From an uncultured Pelagibacteraceae bacterium (GTDB lineage Bacteria > Pseudomonadota > Alphaproteobacteria > Pelagibacterales > Pelagibacteraceae): DNA of 64,000 nt. Location of the stretch: the NCBI GenBank assembly GCA_902543245.1, contig CACBXQ010000001.1:141458-205457 (forward strand), read 5' to 3'. This document shows positions 21,341-30,647 of the stretch, piece after piece; within the stretch, counting starts at the first letter, position 1, and every line of letters starts with the position of its first letter. Under the pieces are notes generated by a model. That model was given only the letters and a program-made list of their open reading frames with translations. It was not told where the DNA came from and made no database searches. A program made the translations under genes and the position numbers.

Positions 21341-22429
21341 CTATTTTATAATTGTCTTTGCAATTATTTCATCCTCTAAATTTATATTTATTTTTTTTTT
21401 TTCTTTATCAAAAAGATTGACAATAAAATTAAATACATTTTTAGCATAAAGGCTAGAGGATGATTTGGGCAATTTATTTAAAATATTTTTTTCTCCCATA
21501 ATTTTTACACCGTTTTTTTCTATAATTTTATCAACTTCAGTAAATGCAGTGTTTCCACCTTGAATTGCTGCTAAGTCGTAAATTACTGAACCAGGCATCA
21601 TATTATTTATCATGCTATCCTTTATAATTACAGGAGCTTTTTTTCCAGGAATAAGAGCAGTGCAAATAACGATATCTATTTTTTTTAACGTTTCCCCAAG
21701 CAATTCCTCTTGTTTTCTTTTAAAATCATCACTAGCTTCTTTAGCGTAACCACCCTCAGTTTCCAAATTTTCAGCTCCTTCAACAACAAGAAATTTTCCA
21801 CCTAAGCTTTCTACTTGTTCTTTAGAAGCCATCCTAACGTCAGTTGCAAAAACAATAGCTCCCATTCTTTTTGCCGTTGCTATAGCTTGAAGGCCAGCTA
21901 CTCCAGCTCCAACAACCAAAACTTTTGCTGCAGGTATAGTACCTGCTGCAGTCATCATCATAGGAATAGCTTTCTCAAATGTTGCAAATGACTCTATAAC
22001 TGCCTTATACCCGGCTAAATTTGCTTGAGATGAAAGAATATCCATTGACTGTGCTCTAGTAATTCTAGGAAGCAATTCGAGGGAAAAAATATTTATATTT
22101 TTTTTTACCATCTCATCAATTTTGTTTTTATTTTCGTAGGGATTCAGTACTCCTATTAATGTTTGATTTTGTTGCAACAATGTAGTTTGATCATTTCCTG
22201 GAAGGTTTAATTGTACAATTATATCTGCTTTGTTAACTACCTCTTTTTCATTACTAAATAATTTAACACCAAGATCTAAATACTCTTTGTCATCAAATCC
22301 CAAATGTTTACCATAATTTACGATTAATTTTATTTCAAAACCCATAGAAATATATTTTTTGGCAATTTCAGGAGTAATTGAAATTCTTTTTTCTATATTT
22401 AAATTTTCTGATAAAGAAGCAATTATCAT
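21341..22429 (-). CDS. pntA: NAD(P) transhydrogenase subunit alpha 1 (NAD-binding)
   Basis: A 362-residue soluble subunit of the AlaDh/PNT family. It has the N-terminal RISITPEIAKKY region and the dinucleotide-binding motif VVGAGVAGLQAIATAKRMGA. The mobile loop region around YAKEASDDFKRKQ is also present. It binds NADH/NAD and forms the first half of the split alpha subunit. It is the first gene of the pnt unit and lies 11 bp downstream of rpmJ. Confidence 0.96.
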   Translation of the reverse strand: MIIASLSENLNIEKRISITPEIAKKYISMGFEIKLIVNYGKHLGFDDKEYLDLGVKLFSNEKEVVNKADIIVQLNLPGNDQTTLLQQNQTLIGVLNPYENKNKIDEMVKKNINIFSLELLPRITRAQSMDILSSQANLAGYKAVIESFATFEKAIPMMMTAAGTIPAAKVLVVGAGVAGLQAIATAKRMGAIVFATDVRMASKEQVESLGGKFLVVEGAENLETEGGYAKEASDDFKRKQEELLGETLKKIDIVICTALIPGKKAPVIIKDSMINNMMPGSVIYDLAAIQGGNTAFTEVDKIIEKNGVKIMGEKNILNKLPKSSSSLYAKNVFNFIVNLFDKEKKKININLEDEIIAKTIIK

Positions 22430-22440
22430 TTTGATTAATT

Positions 22441-22566
22441 TTACTTTTGACGAGCTTTAAATTTAGGATTTTTTTTATTAATTATGTAAACCCTTCCTCT
22501 TCTTCTCACTAATTTTGAGTTTAGATCTCTTTTTTTTAATGATTTTAAGGAGCTTGCTATTTTCAT
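22441..22566 (-). CDS. rpmJ: Ribosomal protein L36
   Basis: A 41-codon frame starts with ATG at 22566 and stops with TAA at 22441. The product begins [18 protein letters not shown], continues [19 protein letters not shown], and ends ARQK. This matches the longer, zinc-site-free form of L36 in which the cysteine ligands are replaced. It is highly basic and ends 11 bp before pntA. It is a free-standing copy, not in a spc ribosomal-protein operon. Confidence 0.95.
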   Translation of the reverse strand: MKIASSLKSLKKRDLNSKLVRRRGRVYIINKKNPKFKARQK

Positions 22567-22611
22567 AATTTTTTTATTCTCTTGTTAAACAATATTTATA
22601 ACTTTGTAAAG

Positions 22612-23493
22612 CTATGTATTATTTAAAAAATCTTTAATATAATTTTTTAGATGTATTTTTCCATATGTTTTGCTTACTTTGTTTAGTAAGCTTATTTTAG
22701 TAAGTGCTGACGCATATCTCTCACCCTCTCTAGGTGGTAAAAATTTGATTTTTGACTTAAACATTTTAGCTACCTCAATGATGCTTAAACTATTTCTATT
22801 TGTTATTGAATAATGACTAGATAGATTTTTTTTCCATGCTTTATAACACACATTAACTGTGTCGTTAATGTGAGTAAATCTTCTTGTTTGGGTTCCAGGT
22901 TTAACAACCGGAAGAGGAAGTCCTTTTTTAAATTTATCCTCGAAGATTCCTATAACAGTAGCCATGTCACCTGTTTTGATTTGTTTTGGTCCATAAACAT
23001 TATAAAAATAAATAACTTCAAATTTAAAATTAAACCATTTTTTTAAATTTTCTAACAATTCTAAATTTTTTGCTTTAGTGAATGCGTATGGAGATAGATT
23101 TTTATCAAATCCCCTATTTCCTAGACTCGCTGATGTTGCTGAATAAATTAACTTGATTTTATTTTCTAAACAAAATTTAAAAACTTCATTCGTTCCAATT
23201 GTGTTGGAATCTAAACACTCTCGAAGTTTTATGAAACTAAAATAAATTCTAGAAAATTCTCCAAAATGAAAAATTGAATTTATTTTATTTTTATTTTTTT
23301 TTAATATTATTGATATATTCCTAGTATCATTTTTTATATATTTAACTCTTTTATTTAATATATGATTTTTTTTTGAACCAGACGAATAATTGTCTATACT
23401 TAAAATATCAAATTTAGTTTTACTCAAAAATAATTCTATTAAATTAGAGCCAACAAATCCTGCTCCTCCAGTTACAACAATTATTTTTTTCAT
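22612..23493 (-). CDS. NAD-dependent sugar-nucleotide epimerase/dehydratase (extended SDR)
   Basis: A 293-residue extended SDR with the NAD motif GGAGFVGSNL at about 9-18, the SATSASLGNRG active-site serine region, and the YAFTK catalytic Tyr-Lys pair. The VYGPKQ and TQTRRFTHINDTV motifs are typical of UDP-hexose 4-epimerase relatives. Substrate unknown; UDP-glucose, UDP-GlcNAc or UDP-glucuronate 4-epimerase are the likeliest. The start ATG lies only 13 bases beyond the 5S rRNA 3' end, on the same strand, with no visible ribosome site. Confidence 0.82.
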   Translation of the reverse strand: MKKIIVVTGGAGFVGSNLIELFLSKTKFDILSIDNYSSGSKKNHILNKRVKYIKNDTRNISIILKKNKNKINSIFHFGEFSRIYFSFIKLRECLDSNTIGTNEVFKFCLENKIKLIYSATSASLGNRGFDKNLSPYAFTKAKNLELLENLKKWFNFKFEVIYFYNVYGPKQIKTGDMATVIGIFEDKFKKGLPLPVVKPGTQTRRFTHINDTVNVCYKAWKKNLSSHYSITNRNSLSIIEVAKMFKSKIKFLPPREGERYASALTKISLLNKVSKTYGKIHLKNYIKDFLNNT

Positions 23494-23506
23494 TAATATT
23501 TTGGTA

Positions 23507-23624
23507 TGCCTGGCAATGTCCTACTCTTCCGTGCCTTAAGACAAAGTACCATCGGCGCTGAAGGGCTTGACTTCCGAGTTCGGAATGGGATCGGGTATTA
23601 CACCTTCGCAAAAATCACCAGGCA
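23507..23624 (-). rRNA. rrf: 5S ribosomal RNA (stand-alone)
   Basis: The reverse complement shows the 5S features. A terminal stem is formed by 23618-23624 and 23507-23513 (TGCCTGG with CCAGGCA). Conserved internal sequences include CCCGATCCCATTCCGAACTC, GAAGTCAAGC and CGCCGATGGTAC. The length is about 118 bases. No 16S, 23S or rRNA-spacer tRNA lies in the window. Upstream and downstream are protein genes on the same strand (27 and 13 bp away). In Pelagibacter ubique the 5S gene is also separated from 16S-23S. Confidence 0.97.
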
Positions 23625-23632
23625 CGAGTTTT

Positions 23633-23638
23633 ATAATA
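23633..23638 (-). promoter_or_regulatory. Candidate -10 element for 5S rRNA
   Basis: On the minus strand TATTAT ends 8 bases before the 5S 5' end. A weak -35 (TTCTTG) would lie 16 bases further upstream, inside the end of the glycosyltransferase gene. The spacing is right, but the AT-rich context makes it tentative. Confidence 0.3.
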
Positions 23639-23651
23639 TGTTTTAAAATTT

Positions 23652-24335
23652 TTACAAGAATTTTGTATAAAACATTTGTCTAACAAATATCCATATAATT
23701 TTTGTGTTAAATTTAGATTTTTCAAAGTATCTTTTTTTAAATACTATATTTTGATCATATATTACAAAGTTTTCTTTACCATTAAATAGGATATCAAACA
23801 AAATTTTATACCCTTTGTTAAAAAATTTCTCAGAGTATTTAAGTATTAGATATTTTTTACATAAAAAAAAACCTGATAATGGATCGGAGGTTTTTTTTCC
23901 AAAAATTAAATTTATGATAAATATTGCAAAATTTGAAACAAAACTTCTAAGAATGCCCAAATTCCCAGAAAAATTTTTTTTTTTAAATCTACTACCAATT
24001 ACCATTTCACAATTTTTTTTAGATAATTTTCTCCACATTTTATAAATATATTTTGTGTCATGCTGTAGATCACAATCTAGGACTAAAATATTATTATTTC
24101 TAGCTTTTGTGACACCATAAATTACTGATTTGCTTAAATCACTAATATTTGTTTTCCTTAAAAAACCTTTAAATTTTTTTTTATTTTTTAATTTTTTAAT
24201 TTCTTTAAATGTTCCATCTGTTGAACCATCATCGACAAAAATTACCTCTGATATAATTTTTAATTCTTGTAATTTCTTTGCTATAATAGAAATATTTTTT
24301 CTTTCATTTAAAGTTGGTATAATTGCAGAGATCAT
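23652..24335 (-). CDS. Family 2 glycosyltransferase (dolichol-phosphate mannose synthase-like)
   Basis: A 227-residue GT-A protein with the N-terminal IIPTLNERKNI motif, VDDGSTDGT at about 36-44, and the metal-binding DCDLQHD at about 89-95. GSRFKKKNFSG and a DPLSGFF motif follow. This pattern matches enzymes that move a sugar from a nucleotide donor to a polyprenyl phosphate. The C-terminus is shorter than in GtrB-type proteins and lacks clear paired membrane segments. It is upstream of the 5S gene on the same strand and divergent from the gmd-like gene. Confidence 0.85.
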   Translation of the reverse strand: MISAIIPTLNERKNISIIAKKLQELKIISEVIFVDDGSTDGTFKEIKKLKNKKKFKGFLRKTNISDLSKSVIYGVTKARNNNILVLDCDLQHDTKYIYKMWRKLSKKNCEMVIGSRFKKKNFSGNLGILRSFVSNFAIFIINLIFGKKTSDPLSGFFLCKKYLILKYSEKFFNKGYKILFDILFNGKENFVIYDQNIVFKKRYFEKSKFNTKIIWIFVRQMFYTKFL

Positions 24336-24418
24336 TTCAAAATATTATATATGTAAAAAAAAAAATTTAAATTTTATACTTTTATTTTACATTAAACTTA
24401 GATACTTGTAATAGATTA

Positions 24419-25441
24419 ATGAAAAAAACAGCACTAATAACAGGTGTAGGAGGTCAAGATGGAGCATATCTTTCAGAATTTTTATTATCTAAAAATTATC
24501 GAGTTATTGGTGCTGAAAAAAATAGCTTAAGTACTAAAAGATGGAGATTAAAAAAGCTTGGTATTGAAAAAAAAATTATTTTCGAAAAAATGAGAATTGA
24601 AAGTGATGCTGATATCAATAAGGTATTTAACAAATATAAAATACATGAAGTGTATAATTTAGCCGCTCAATCATTTGTTAACACTTCTTTTTCTACTCCA
24701 ATTAAAACATCAAATATTACTGGATTAAGCGTCATAAAAATTTTAGAAGTTATTAAAAATAAAGATCCAAAAATTAAATTTTATCAAGCTTCATCATCAG
24801 AAATGTTTGGAAATTCATTAAGTGAATCTCAATCAGAAAAAACAAATTTTGACCCACAAAGTCCCTACGCGATTAGCAAATTATTTGGGCATTATATTAC
24901 AAGGAACTATAGAAATTCATATAATTTATTTGCTGTTTCAGGGATTCTTTTTAACCATGAGTCTCCTCTTAGAGGAAATGAATTTGTAACCAAAAAGATA
25001 ATTAAAGGATTAATTAAAATAATTAATAATGAAATTAAATTTATAGAGTTAGGAAATATTTATTCAAAAAGAGATTGGGGATATGCAAAAGAGTACGTGG
25101 TGCAAATGTGGAAGATGATGCAATTAAAAAAACCAGAGGATTTTGTTATTGCCACAGGTAAAACATACTCTATAAAAGATTTTATAAATGAAAGTGCAAA
25201 ATATTTAAATTTAGACGTAAAGTGGACTGGTAAGGGTAATAATACAAAATTATTAAACAATAAAAATAATAATGTAATTATTAAAATAAATAAAAAACTA
25301 TTTAGACCATCTGAAGTAAATTATACAAAGGGAAATATAAATAAGGCTAAGAAAATAATAAAATGGAAACCTAAAATATCTTTTAAAATGCTTATCAAAA
25401 TAATGATAGATGATGAATTAAAAAACTATGACCATAAATAA
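24419..25441 (+). CDS. GDP-mannose 4,6-dehydratase-like enzyme (first copy)
   Basis: A 340-residue extended SDR with GVGGQDGAYLSEFLL at the N-terminus, NLAAQSFV, and SSSEMFG. The catalytic YAISK pair and the SPLRGNEFVTKK and KRDWGYAKEYV motifs are characteristic of Gmd. It would convert GDP-mannose, or a related donor, to the 4-keto-6-deoxy form. A second, more canonical gmd lies at 45899-46939. This copy lacks the usual GIKRRSS NADP(H) loop and reads GAEKNSLS there, so the substrate or cofactor may differ. It stands alone on the plus strand and abuts the convergent next gene exactly. Confidence 0.83.
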   Translation: MKKTALITGVGGQDGAYLSEFLLSKNYRVIGAEKNSLSTKRWRLKKLGIEKKIIFEKMRIESDADINKVFNKYKIHEVYNLAAQSFVNTSFSTPIKTSNITGLSVIKILEVIKNKDPKIKFYQASSSEMFGNSLSESQSEKTNFDPQSPYAISKLFGHYITRNYRNSYNLFAVSGILFNHESPLRGNEFVTKKIIKGLIKIINNEIKFIELGNIYSKRDWGYAKEYVVQMWKMMQLKKPEDFVIATGKTYSIKDFINESAKYLNLDVKWTGKGNNTKLLNNKNNNVIIKINKKLFRPSEVNYTKGNINKAKKIIKWKPKISFKMLIKIMIDDELKNYDHK

Positions 25442-26143
25442 TTATTTTCTAATTTTATACTTTAAAATTACATAAACAGCTCTAAAAGCATCCAAAATAT
25501 TTATTTTTTTTCCCTCGGAATAGTTTCTACCCTTGTAACTTATTGGCACTTCTTTAATATTTATTCCTTTATTTGAGATTTTTGTTGTTATCTCAGGGCA
25601 AAACGCAAAATCATTTTCATTTAATTTAATTTTTTTAAACAATTTTACTGTGAATAATTTATAACATGTGTGTGCATCTGTAAGATTTTGTTTATTCAAA
25701 AAATTTGAAAATTCAGTTAATGCAAAGTTTGCAAAAACCCTAAAATTTATCCAGAAACCTTTACCAAGTTTATATCTTTTTTTTTTTAATACTCTAGATC
25801 CATATACTACTTGTGTCTGAGCTTTTTCAAATGGCCTTAGCAATTTATGATAATCTTTGGGATTGTACTCTAGGTCTGCATCTTGAATAATAACAATATC
25901 TCCATCAAGGTATTTACGAGCAGTTTTTATTGCACCTCCTTTGCCAATATTTCGATTATGTAATAAAATTTTTTTTACTTCTCTATAATGAATATTTTTT
26001 AAAATTTCTCTCGTTCCATCTGTTGAATAGTCATCTACAATTATTATTTCTTTTTTTATTCTTTTTATTGCAACTACCTTTTTGATAATTGTCTTTATTG
26101 TTTTTTTTTCATTAAATACAGGTATAATAATTGATAGTTTCAT
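25442..26143 (-). CDS. Family 2 glycosyltransferase (polyprenyl-phosphate sugar transferase type)
   Basis: A 233-residue GT-A protein with IIIPVFNEKKTI, VDDYSTDGT, IGKGGAIKTA, and the metal-binding QDADLEYNP. YGSRVL and a conserved DAHTCYKLF motif follow. It lacks C-terminal membrane segments. It resembles DPM1-type enzymes and the other GT2 at 27911-28597, with which it shares the DLEY/YKL pattern. It is divergent from the membrane protein gene starting at 26200. Confidence 0.86.
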   Translation of the reverse strand: MKLSIIIPVFNEKKTIKTIIKKVVAIKRIKKEIIIVDDYSTDGTREILKNIHYREVKKILLHNRNIGKGGAIKTARKYLDGDIVIIQDADLEYNPKDYHKLLRPFEKAQTQVVYGSRVLKKKRYKLGKGFWINFRVFANFALTEFSNFLNKQNLTDAHTCYKLFTVKLFKKIKLNENDFAFCPEITTKISNKGINIKEVPISYKGRNYSEGKKINILDAFRAVYVILKYKIRK

Positions 26144-26199
26144 TATGTTGTTATTCTAGAAATAAATATGATGAAAATCAAATAAGATTACTAAATTTT

Positions 26200-27909
26200 A
26201 TGATTGAAATTATATTTTTTTGTTTCGTTACTTCAATAATTTATTTTTCTGCAGGTTATTTTTTTAATACTAATATTGCTGCTCTTAATTTAAATTATAC
26301 TAAAAATACTACAATTAATTATATATATGGATTTATTTTTTTAGGGTTTTTTTCAATAATAATCAATTTTTTTTTTCCACTAAATCAAAATATTAATTCG
26401 ATCTTATCAATTTTTTTTTTAGTATATTTCTTTTACACTTTTAGACATAGCAAAAATAAAAATAAAATTATTAAATCAATTTTATTAATTACTTTTTTTT
26501 CAGCACTTTTGATCACTTTATCAGAAGCAAACAGACCTGATGCTGGATTATATCATTTTCCTTACACAAAAATTTTAAATGAAAATAAAATTATTATTGG
26601 TTTGACCAATATACATTTCAGATTTGGACACACATCCATTCTGCAGTATTTAAATGCATTAAATTTCAATTTTGCCTTTTCAGAAAATGGTATTTTAATT
26701 CCTCAGGCTCAAATAATTGTAAGTGTATTTCTATATTTTTATAAAGAATTTTCAAATGAAATTAAAAGATCAGATTCTTCATTCTTAATATTATTTCTAT
26801 TTTTTACATTTTTATTTTCTATATTTAATTATAATAGATATGGCTCATTTGGAAATGACGCATCAGGTAATATATTTTTTCTTTTATTAGTTTATGAGTT
26901 TTTAAAGCTAGTTAAAAAAAATAATAATCAAAAAAAACATCTTTTTAATTTAGTTTATTTGTCTTTATTTTGTGTAGCACTAAAGCCTTTTTTATTATTT
27001 TCTCTTTTATTCCCTTTGGCTTACATAATAAATTTTAAAAAAAAAATTTATGAAATTATATCCAATAGAAATTTTTACATATGCTTAATTTTTATTTCAT
27101 GCTTTCTTTTAAAAAACCTATTAATATCTGGGTGTTTTATTTATCCATCAAGTAAAACTTGTATAAGTAACTTAAATTGGAGCAATCATGACAGAACAAA
27201 AAAAGAAGAAATTCTTGGTGAAGCATGGTCAAAAGATTGGGTCAATTTTAATAATGTGAAAAAAATTAATGCTAGCGAATTCAATAAAGACTTTATTTGG
27301 TTTAAAACATGGAAAAATAATCAATTTAACACTATTGTAAAAAAAAATTCTCCATTTTTGGTCTTATCCTTAATAATTTTAATTTTTTTAAAATTATTTT
27401 TAGATAAAAAAAAATTAAATAATAAATTTTTTAATAAAAATTTTGTAATAATTTCAACAACATTAATAATTGTAATTGCGTCATTACTATTTTGGTTCTT
27501 AAAGTTTCCACTGTATAGATATGGCTCAGGTTTTTTGGGTAGTTTATTTATAATTTTATTTTCGCTAATTTTTGCAAAAATAAATAGTAAGCTAAACTTG
27601 AATATAATGAAAAAACTTAAAATTATAATATTCATTTCAATTATATTTATTATAGTAAAAAACTTTAATAGAATTTATAACAAATATGAAATAAGATATT
27701 TGAATTATCCATGGCCCAAAATGAATTCATTTACAAATAATAATTATAAAAAAAACTACGAGGAAGTGATTATTAACAATAAATTTTTGTTTTATAAAGT
27801 TAATGATGGTCTCTGTATGTATGGAAATTCTCCCTGCAGTTATTATATTGAAGACAATATAGATTTAAAAATTTTACGTGGATATAAAATGTATTATGTT
27901 AAAAGATAA
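26200..27909 (+). CDS. Large polytopic membrane protein, glycan-island family A (copy 1)
   Basis: A 569-residue membrane protein with about a dozen segments and no assigned function. The start is taken at the ATG at 26200. The frame is open to 26131, but that would overlap the divergent glycosyltransferase start. It shares with the proteins at 33520 and 36384 an Asp-plus-Tyr-His motif after the third or fourth segment (DAGLYH). With the 33520 protein it also shares a GC-F/M loop with a second cysteine and a C-terminal DG-L/F-C-x6-C motif. It resembles large GT-C-like membrane proteins (LIC_10190 type) found in polysaccharide clusters. A glycosyltransferase role is inference. Confidence 0.72.
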   Translation: MIEIIFFCFVTSIIYFSAGYFFNTNIAALNLNYTKNTTINYIYGFIFLGFFSIIINFFFPLNQNINSILSIFFLVYFFYTFRHSKNKNKIIKSILLITFFSALLITLSEANRPDAGLYHFPYTKILNENKIIIGLTNIHFRFGHTSILQYLNALNFNFAFSENGILIPQAQIIVSVFLYFYKEFSNEIKRSDSSFLILFLFFTFLFSIFNYNRYGSFGNDASGNIFFLLLVYEFLKLVKKNNNQKKHLFNLVYLSLFCVALKPFLLFSLLFPLAYIINFKKKIYEIISNRNFYICLIFISCFLLKNLLISGCFIYPSSKTCISNLNWSNHDRTKKEEILGEAWSKDWVNFNNVKKINASEFNKDFIWFKTWKNNQFNTIVKKNSPFLVLSLIILIFLKLFLDKKKLNNKFFNKNFVIISTTLIIVIASLLFWFLKFPLYRYGSGFLGSLFIILFSLIFAKINSKLNLNIMKKLKIIIFISIIFIIVKNFNRIYNKYEIRYLNYPWPKMNSFTNNNYKKNYEEVIINNKFLFYKVNDGLCMYGNSPCSYYIEDNIDLKILRGYKMYYVKR

Positions 27910-27910
27910 C

Positions 27911-28597
27911 ATGAAAATAAGTATAATAGTGCCGGTTTATAATGAAGAAAAATTTGTAATTAAGTTATTAAATTTAGTAAACGAGCAAAAAAAGATAAGT
28001 AATTTAGAAATTATTGTTGTAGATGATAATTCAACTGACGAAACAGCTACGCATTTAAAGGAAAACCCATCGCTATATGACAAAATTATTTTTAAAGAAA
28101 AAAATGAAGGAAAAGGTTCTGCTATAATTTCTGGACTTGATCAAGTTACTGGTGAATATGTGCTTATACAAGACTCTGATTTAGAATATTCCCCATCTGA
28201 TTATGCTAGATTATTTGAACCAATCAAGTATGGTGCTGATGTAGTTTATGGATCTCGATTTATGGGATCTGAACCGAAAAGAGTATTATACTATACCCAT
28301 AGAGTAGCTAACCAAATACTAACGACTTTAGCAAATATTTTTACAAATTTTAATTTTACTGATATCGAGACCGGCTATAAACTTATTAAGACAAGTGTGT
28401 TTAAAAATCTTAATTTAAAAGAAAAATCCTTTGGAATTGAGATTGAATTAACAATGAAACTCTCGAAAATTGACCTAAAATTTTATGAAGTAGGCATTTC
28501 TTATTTTGGAAGGACATATGCTGAAGGAAAAAAAATAGGAATTAAAGATGGTTTGGTAGCAATATACAAGATTTTTTATTATAAATTATTTAATTAA
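27911..28597 (+). CDS. Family 2 glycosyltransferase (polyprenyl-phosphate sugar transferase type)
   Basis: A 228-residue GT-A protein starting at the ATG at 27911, one base after the upstream stop. Motifs are IIVPVYNEEKFV, VDDNSTDET, GKGSAI, the metal-binding QDSDLEYSP and YGSRFMG. An ETGYKL motif near residue 157 follows. It is tightly coupled to the membrane protein before it. This suggests that it loads a lipid-linked sugar donor used by that protein, which is inference. Its stop abuts the convergent SDR gene. Confidence 0.87.
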   Translation: MKISIIVPVYNEEKFVIKLLNLVNEQKKISNLEIIVVDDNSTDETATHLKENPSLYDKIIFKEKNEGKGSAIISGLDQVTGEYVLIQDSDLEYSPSDYARLFEPIKYGADVVYGSRFMGSEPKRVLYYTHRVANQILTTLANIFTNFNFTDIETGYKLIKTSVFKNLNLKEKSFGIEIELTMKLSKIDLKFYEVGISYFGRTYAEGKKIGIKDGLVAIYKIFYYKLFN

Positions 28598-29629
28598 TTA
28601 AAAACTGCTTATAAATTTTACTAAACTCTCTTTTAGTTTTTCATTTGGCTTAAAATTTGTGTCTTTTTTAATTTTTTTTAGGTCGGGACACCTTCTCATA
28701 GGTTCATTAGATGGATAAAAATTTGGATAATTAATTTTTTTAATTGAAATTTTATTTTTATAAATTTTTTTGATTTGTTTGGACAAAGTATTCATTGATA
28801 CTTCATCTTTATCATTTCCAACATTGTATACATCTCCCAATTTTCCTTTTGATATTACTTTAATAAAACCTACCATAGCATCTGTGATGTAACAGAAAGA
28901 TCTTGTTTGATTACCATGATTATAAACTGTCAATGGTTTTTTGTTTTTAATTGCTCTAATAAATCTTGGAATAACTCTATCATCATTTTGATTCATAGAT
29001 GGTCCAAACACATTAAATGGTCTTATAATTTTTACTTTTGTTTTATAATATTCTTTATAGATATAACATAAAGTCTCACCAACTCTTTTTCCTTCATCAT
29101 AACATGACCTGGGTCCATATGAATTTACATTTCCATAGTAATTTTCATTTGTAGGTAAATTTTTTAAATCAGGATTACCATATATTTCACTTGAGCTAAA
29201 AAAAATAAATAAACTTTTATCTTTTTTTGAGTACTCAAGATATTTTTTTGCTCCAAGATACGAAACTTCTAGCGCTTCTAAAGGATGTTTTTTATAAATT
29301 GTAGGGCTTGCTATTCCAGCTAAGAAAATAATTATATCATATTTCTTTTTTCTTTTAAAATTATTTAAATCTTCATTATAATAATTGATATATCTATTTT
29401 TATTTTTTTTTTGCTTTAAGGAAGAAATATTATTATCTACACAATCAAGCTTAAAATAAATTTTTTTTTTAATTAAAAGCTTAAAATAATCTAGGAAGCT
29501 TTTTCCTAGAAATCCATCTGAGCCCAATAGTAGAATATTTTTGTTATAAAAAAACCTGTTTTCAGATCTATTTAGACGTTTATAAATGGAAAATGTTTCA
29601 TTATAAGTTATATCTGCTTTATTAGTCAT
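28598..29629 (-). CDS. UDP-glucuronate decarboxylase-like extended SDR
   Basis: A 343-residue protein with a dinucleotide motif GSDGFLGKSF after a roughly 30-residue N-terminal extension. SSSEIYG and the diagnostic stretch GPRSCYDEGKRVGE follow, containing the Tyr-x3-Lys pair. RPFNVFGPSMNQNDDRVIP and TRSFCYITD also match UDP-xylose synthase/decarboxylase enzymes. The likely product is a pentose or 4-keto-pentose nucleotide. Other NDP-sugar dehydratases share parts of this pattern, so the substrate remains open. It is divergent from the GT2 gene at 29699. Confidence 0.8.
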   Translation of the reverse strand: MTNKADITYNETFSIYKRLNRSENRFFYNKNILLLGSDGFLGKSFLDYFKLLIKKKIYFKLDCVDNNISSLKQKKNKNRYINYYNEDLNNFKRKKKYDIIIFLAGIASPTIYKKHPLEALEVSYLGAKKYLEYSKKDKSLFIFFSSSEIYGNPDLKNLPTNENYYGNVNSYGPRSCYDEGKRVGETLCYIYKEYYKTKVKIIRPFNVFGPSMNQNDDRVIPRFIRAIKNKKPLTVYNHGNQTRSFCYITDAMVGFIKVISKGKLGDVYNVGNDKDEVSMNTLSKQIKKIYKNKISIKKINYPNFYPSNEPMRRCPDLKKIKKDTNFKPNEKLKESLVKFISSF

Positions 29630-29698
29630 ATAATTAAGTATATTTATAGATTTAATTTAATAGAAACTATATATATTTTATATTATTCATCAAGTTTA

Positions 29699-30646
29699 AT
29701 GAAAAAAAATATTTCAATTATTGCACCTTGTTATAATGAAAGAGATAACATTAAATTATTTTTTGAAAAAATTAAAAAAATATTTTTAGAAAGTTTAACT
29801 AATTATAACTTTGAATTAATTATAGTTGATGACTGTTCAACCGATGGATCTGACGAAATCTTAAGGGAAATTTCAAAAAGTAACCCAAATATTAAGATCA
29901 TAATTAATAGTAGAAATTATGGAGTTCATAAGTCTACCTTTAATGCAATAAAGTATGCTAAAGGAGATGCTTTAATACCTATGTTACCTGTAGATATGCA
30001 AGACACCCCTGAATTGATTATAGATTTTGTCAATAAATGGGAACAAGGCTTTGATATTGTTTACGGAATAAAGAAAAAAAGAGATGAAACTTTCATTTTA
30101 AAATCGGTGAGAAATTTTTATTATAGAATTGTTAATAAAATTTCTAACATAAAGATACCTCCTTATGTTGGTGAATTTCAGCTCATAGACAAGAAACTCT
30201 ACAGAGAATTATTAAATTATGACGACTACTATCCTTATACTAGAGGTCTAATTGCATCACTATCATCAAATTCAATAGGTGTTGAATATACATGGCAGAA
30301 AAGAGTTAAGGGTAAATCAAAAATGAATCTTTTCAAATTATTTGACTTGGGAATTAATGGAATGATATCGTTTAGTAACTTTCCTATAAGAATTTTTACT
30401 TTTTTTGGGATTTTAATATCTTCTGTAAGTTTTTTATTTATATTGATTCAATTCTTTTCACATTTCTTTTTAGAAGGGAGAATGAACGTACCAGGTATTT
30501 CAACTTTAATTGTGGCTATTTTTTTCTTTTCAGGAATTCAAGTTTTATTTCTAGGAATTGTTGGAGAATATATAGCGGCAATTCATAGTCAAGTAAGAAA
30601 ACCAAAAAAGAATATAATAGTAAAAGAAAAAATTAATATCGATTAA
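29699..30646 (+). CDS. GtrB/ArnC-type membrane glycosyltransferase (GT2)
   Basis: A 315-residue protein with a GT-A domain (APCYNERDNI, VDDCSTDGS, DMQDTPE) and two C-terminal membrane segments (about 225-250 and 263-290). It carries the family motifs YGIKKKRDE, GEFQLIDKK and R-x5-KGKSKMN. Family members transfer glucose, or an amino sugar, to undecaprenyl phosphate on the cytoplasmic face for later transfer by a GT-C enzyme. Large membrane proteins nearby could be that partner. Confidence 0.9.
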   Translation: MKKNISIIAPCYNERDNIKLFFEKIKKIFLESLTNYNFELIIVDDCSTDGSDEILREISKSNPNIKIIINSRNYGVHKSTFNAIKYAKGDALIPMLPVDMQDTPELIIDFVNKWEQGFDIVYGIKKKRDETFILKSVRNFYYRIVNKISNIKIPPYVGEFQLIDKKLYRELLNYDDYYPYTRGLIASLSSNSIGVEYTWQKRVKGKSKMNLFKLFDLGINGMISFSNFPIRIFTFFGILISSVSFLFILIQFFSHFFLEGRMNVPGISTLIVAIFFFSGIQVLFLGIVGEYIAAIHSQVRKPKKNIIVKEKINID

Positions 30647-30647
30647 C

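Noticed and set aside
26131..26199. Upstream extension of the membrane protein at 26200
   Set aside because: The 23 extra codons overlap the divergent glycosyltransferase start and lack the hydrophobic pattern. The ATG at 26200 directly precedes the first membrane segment.
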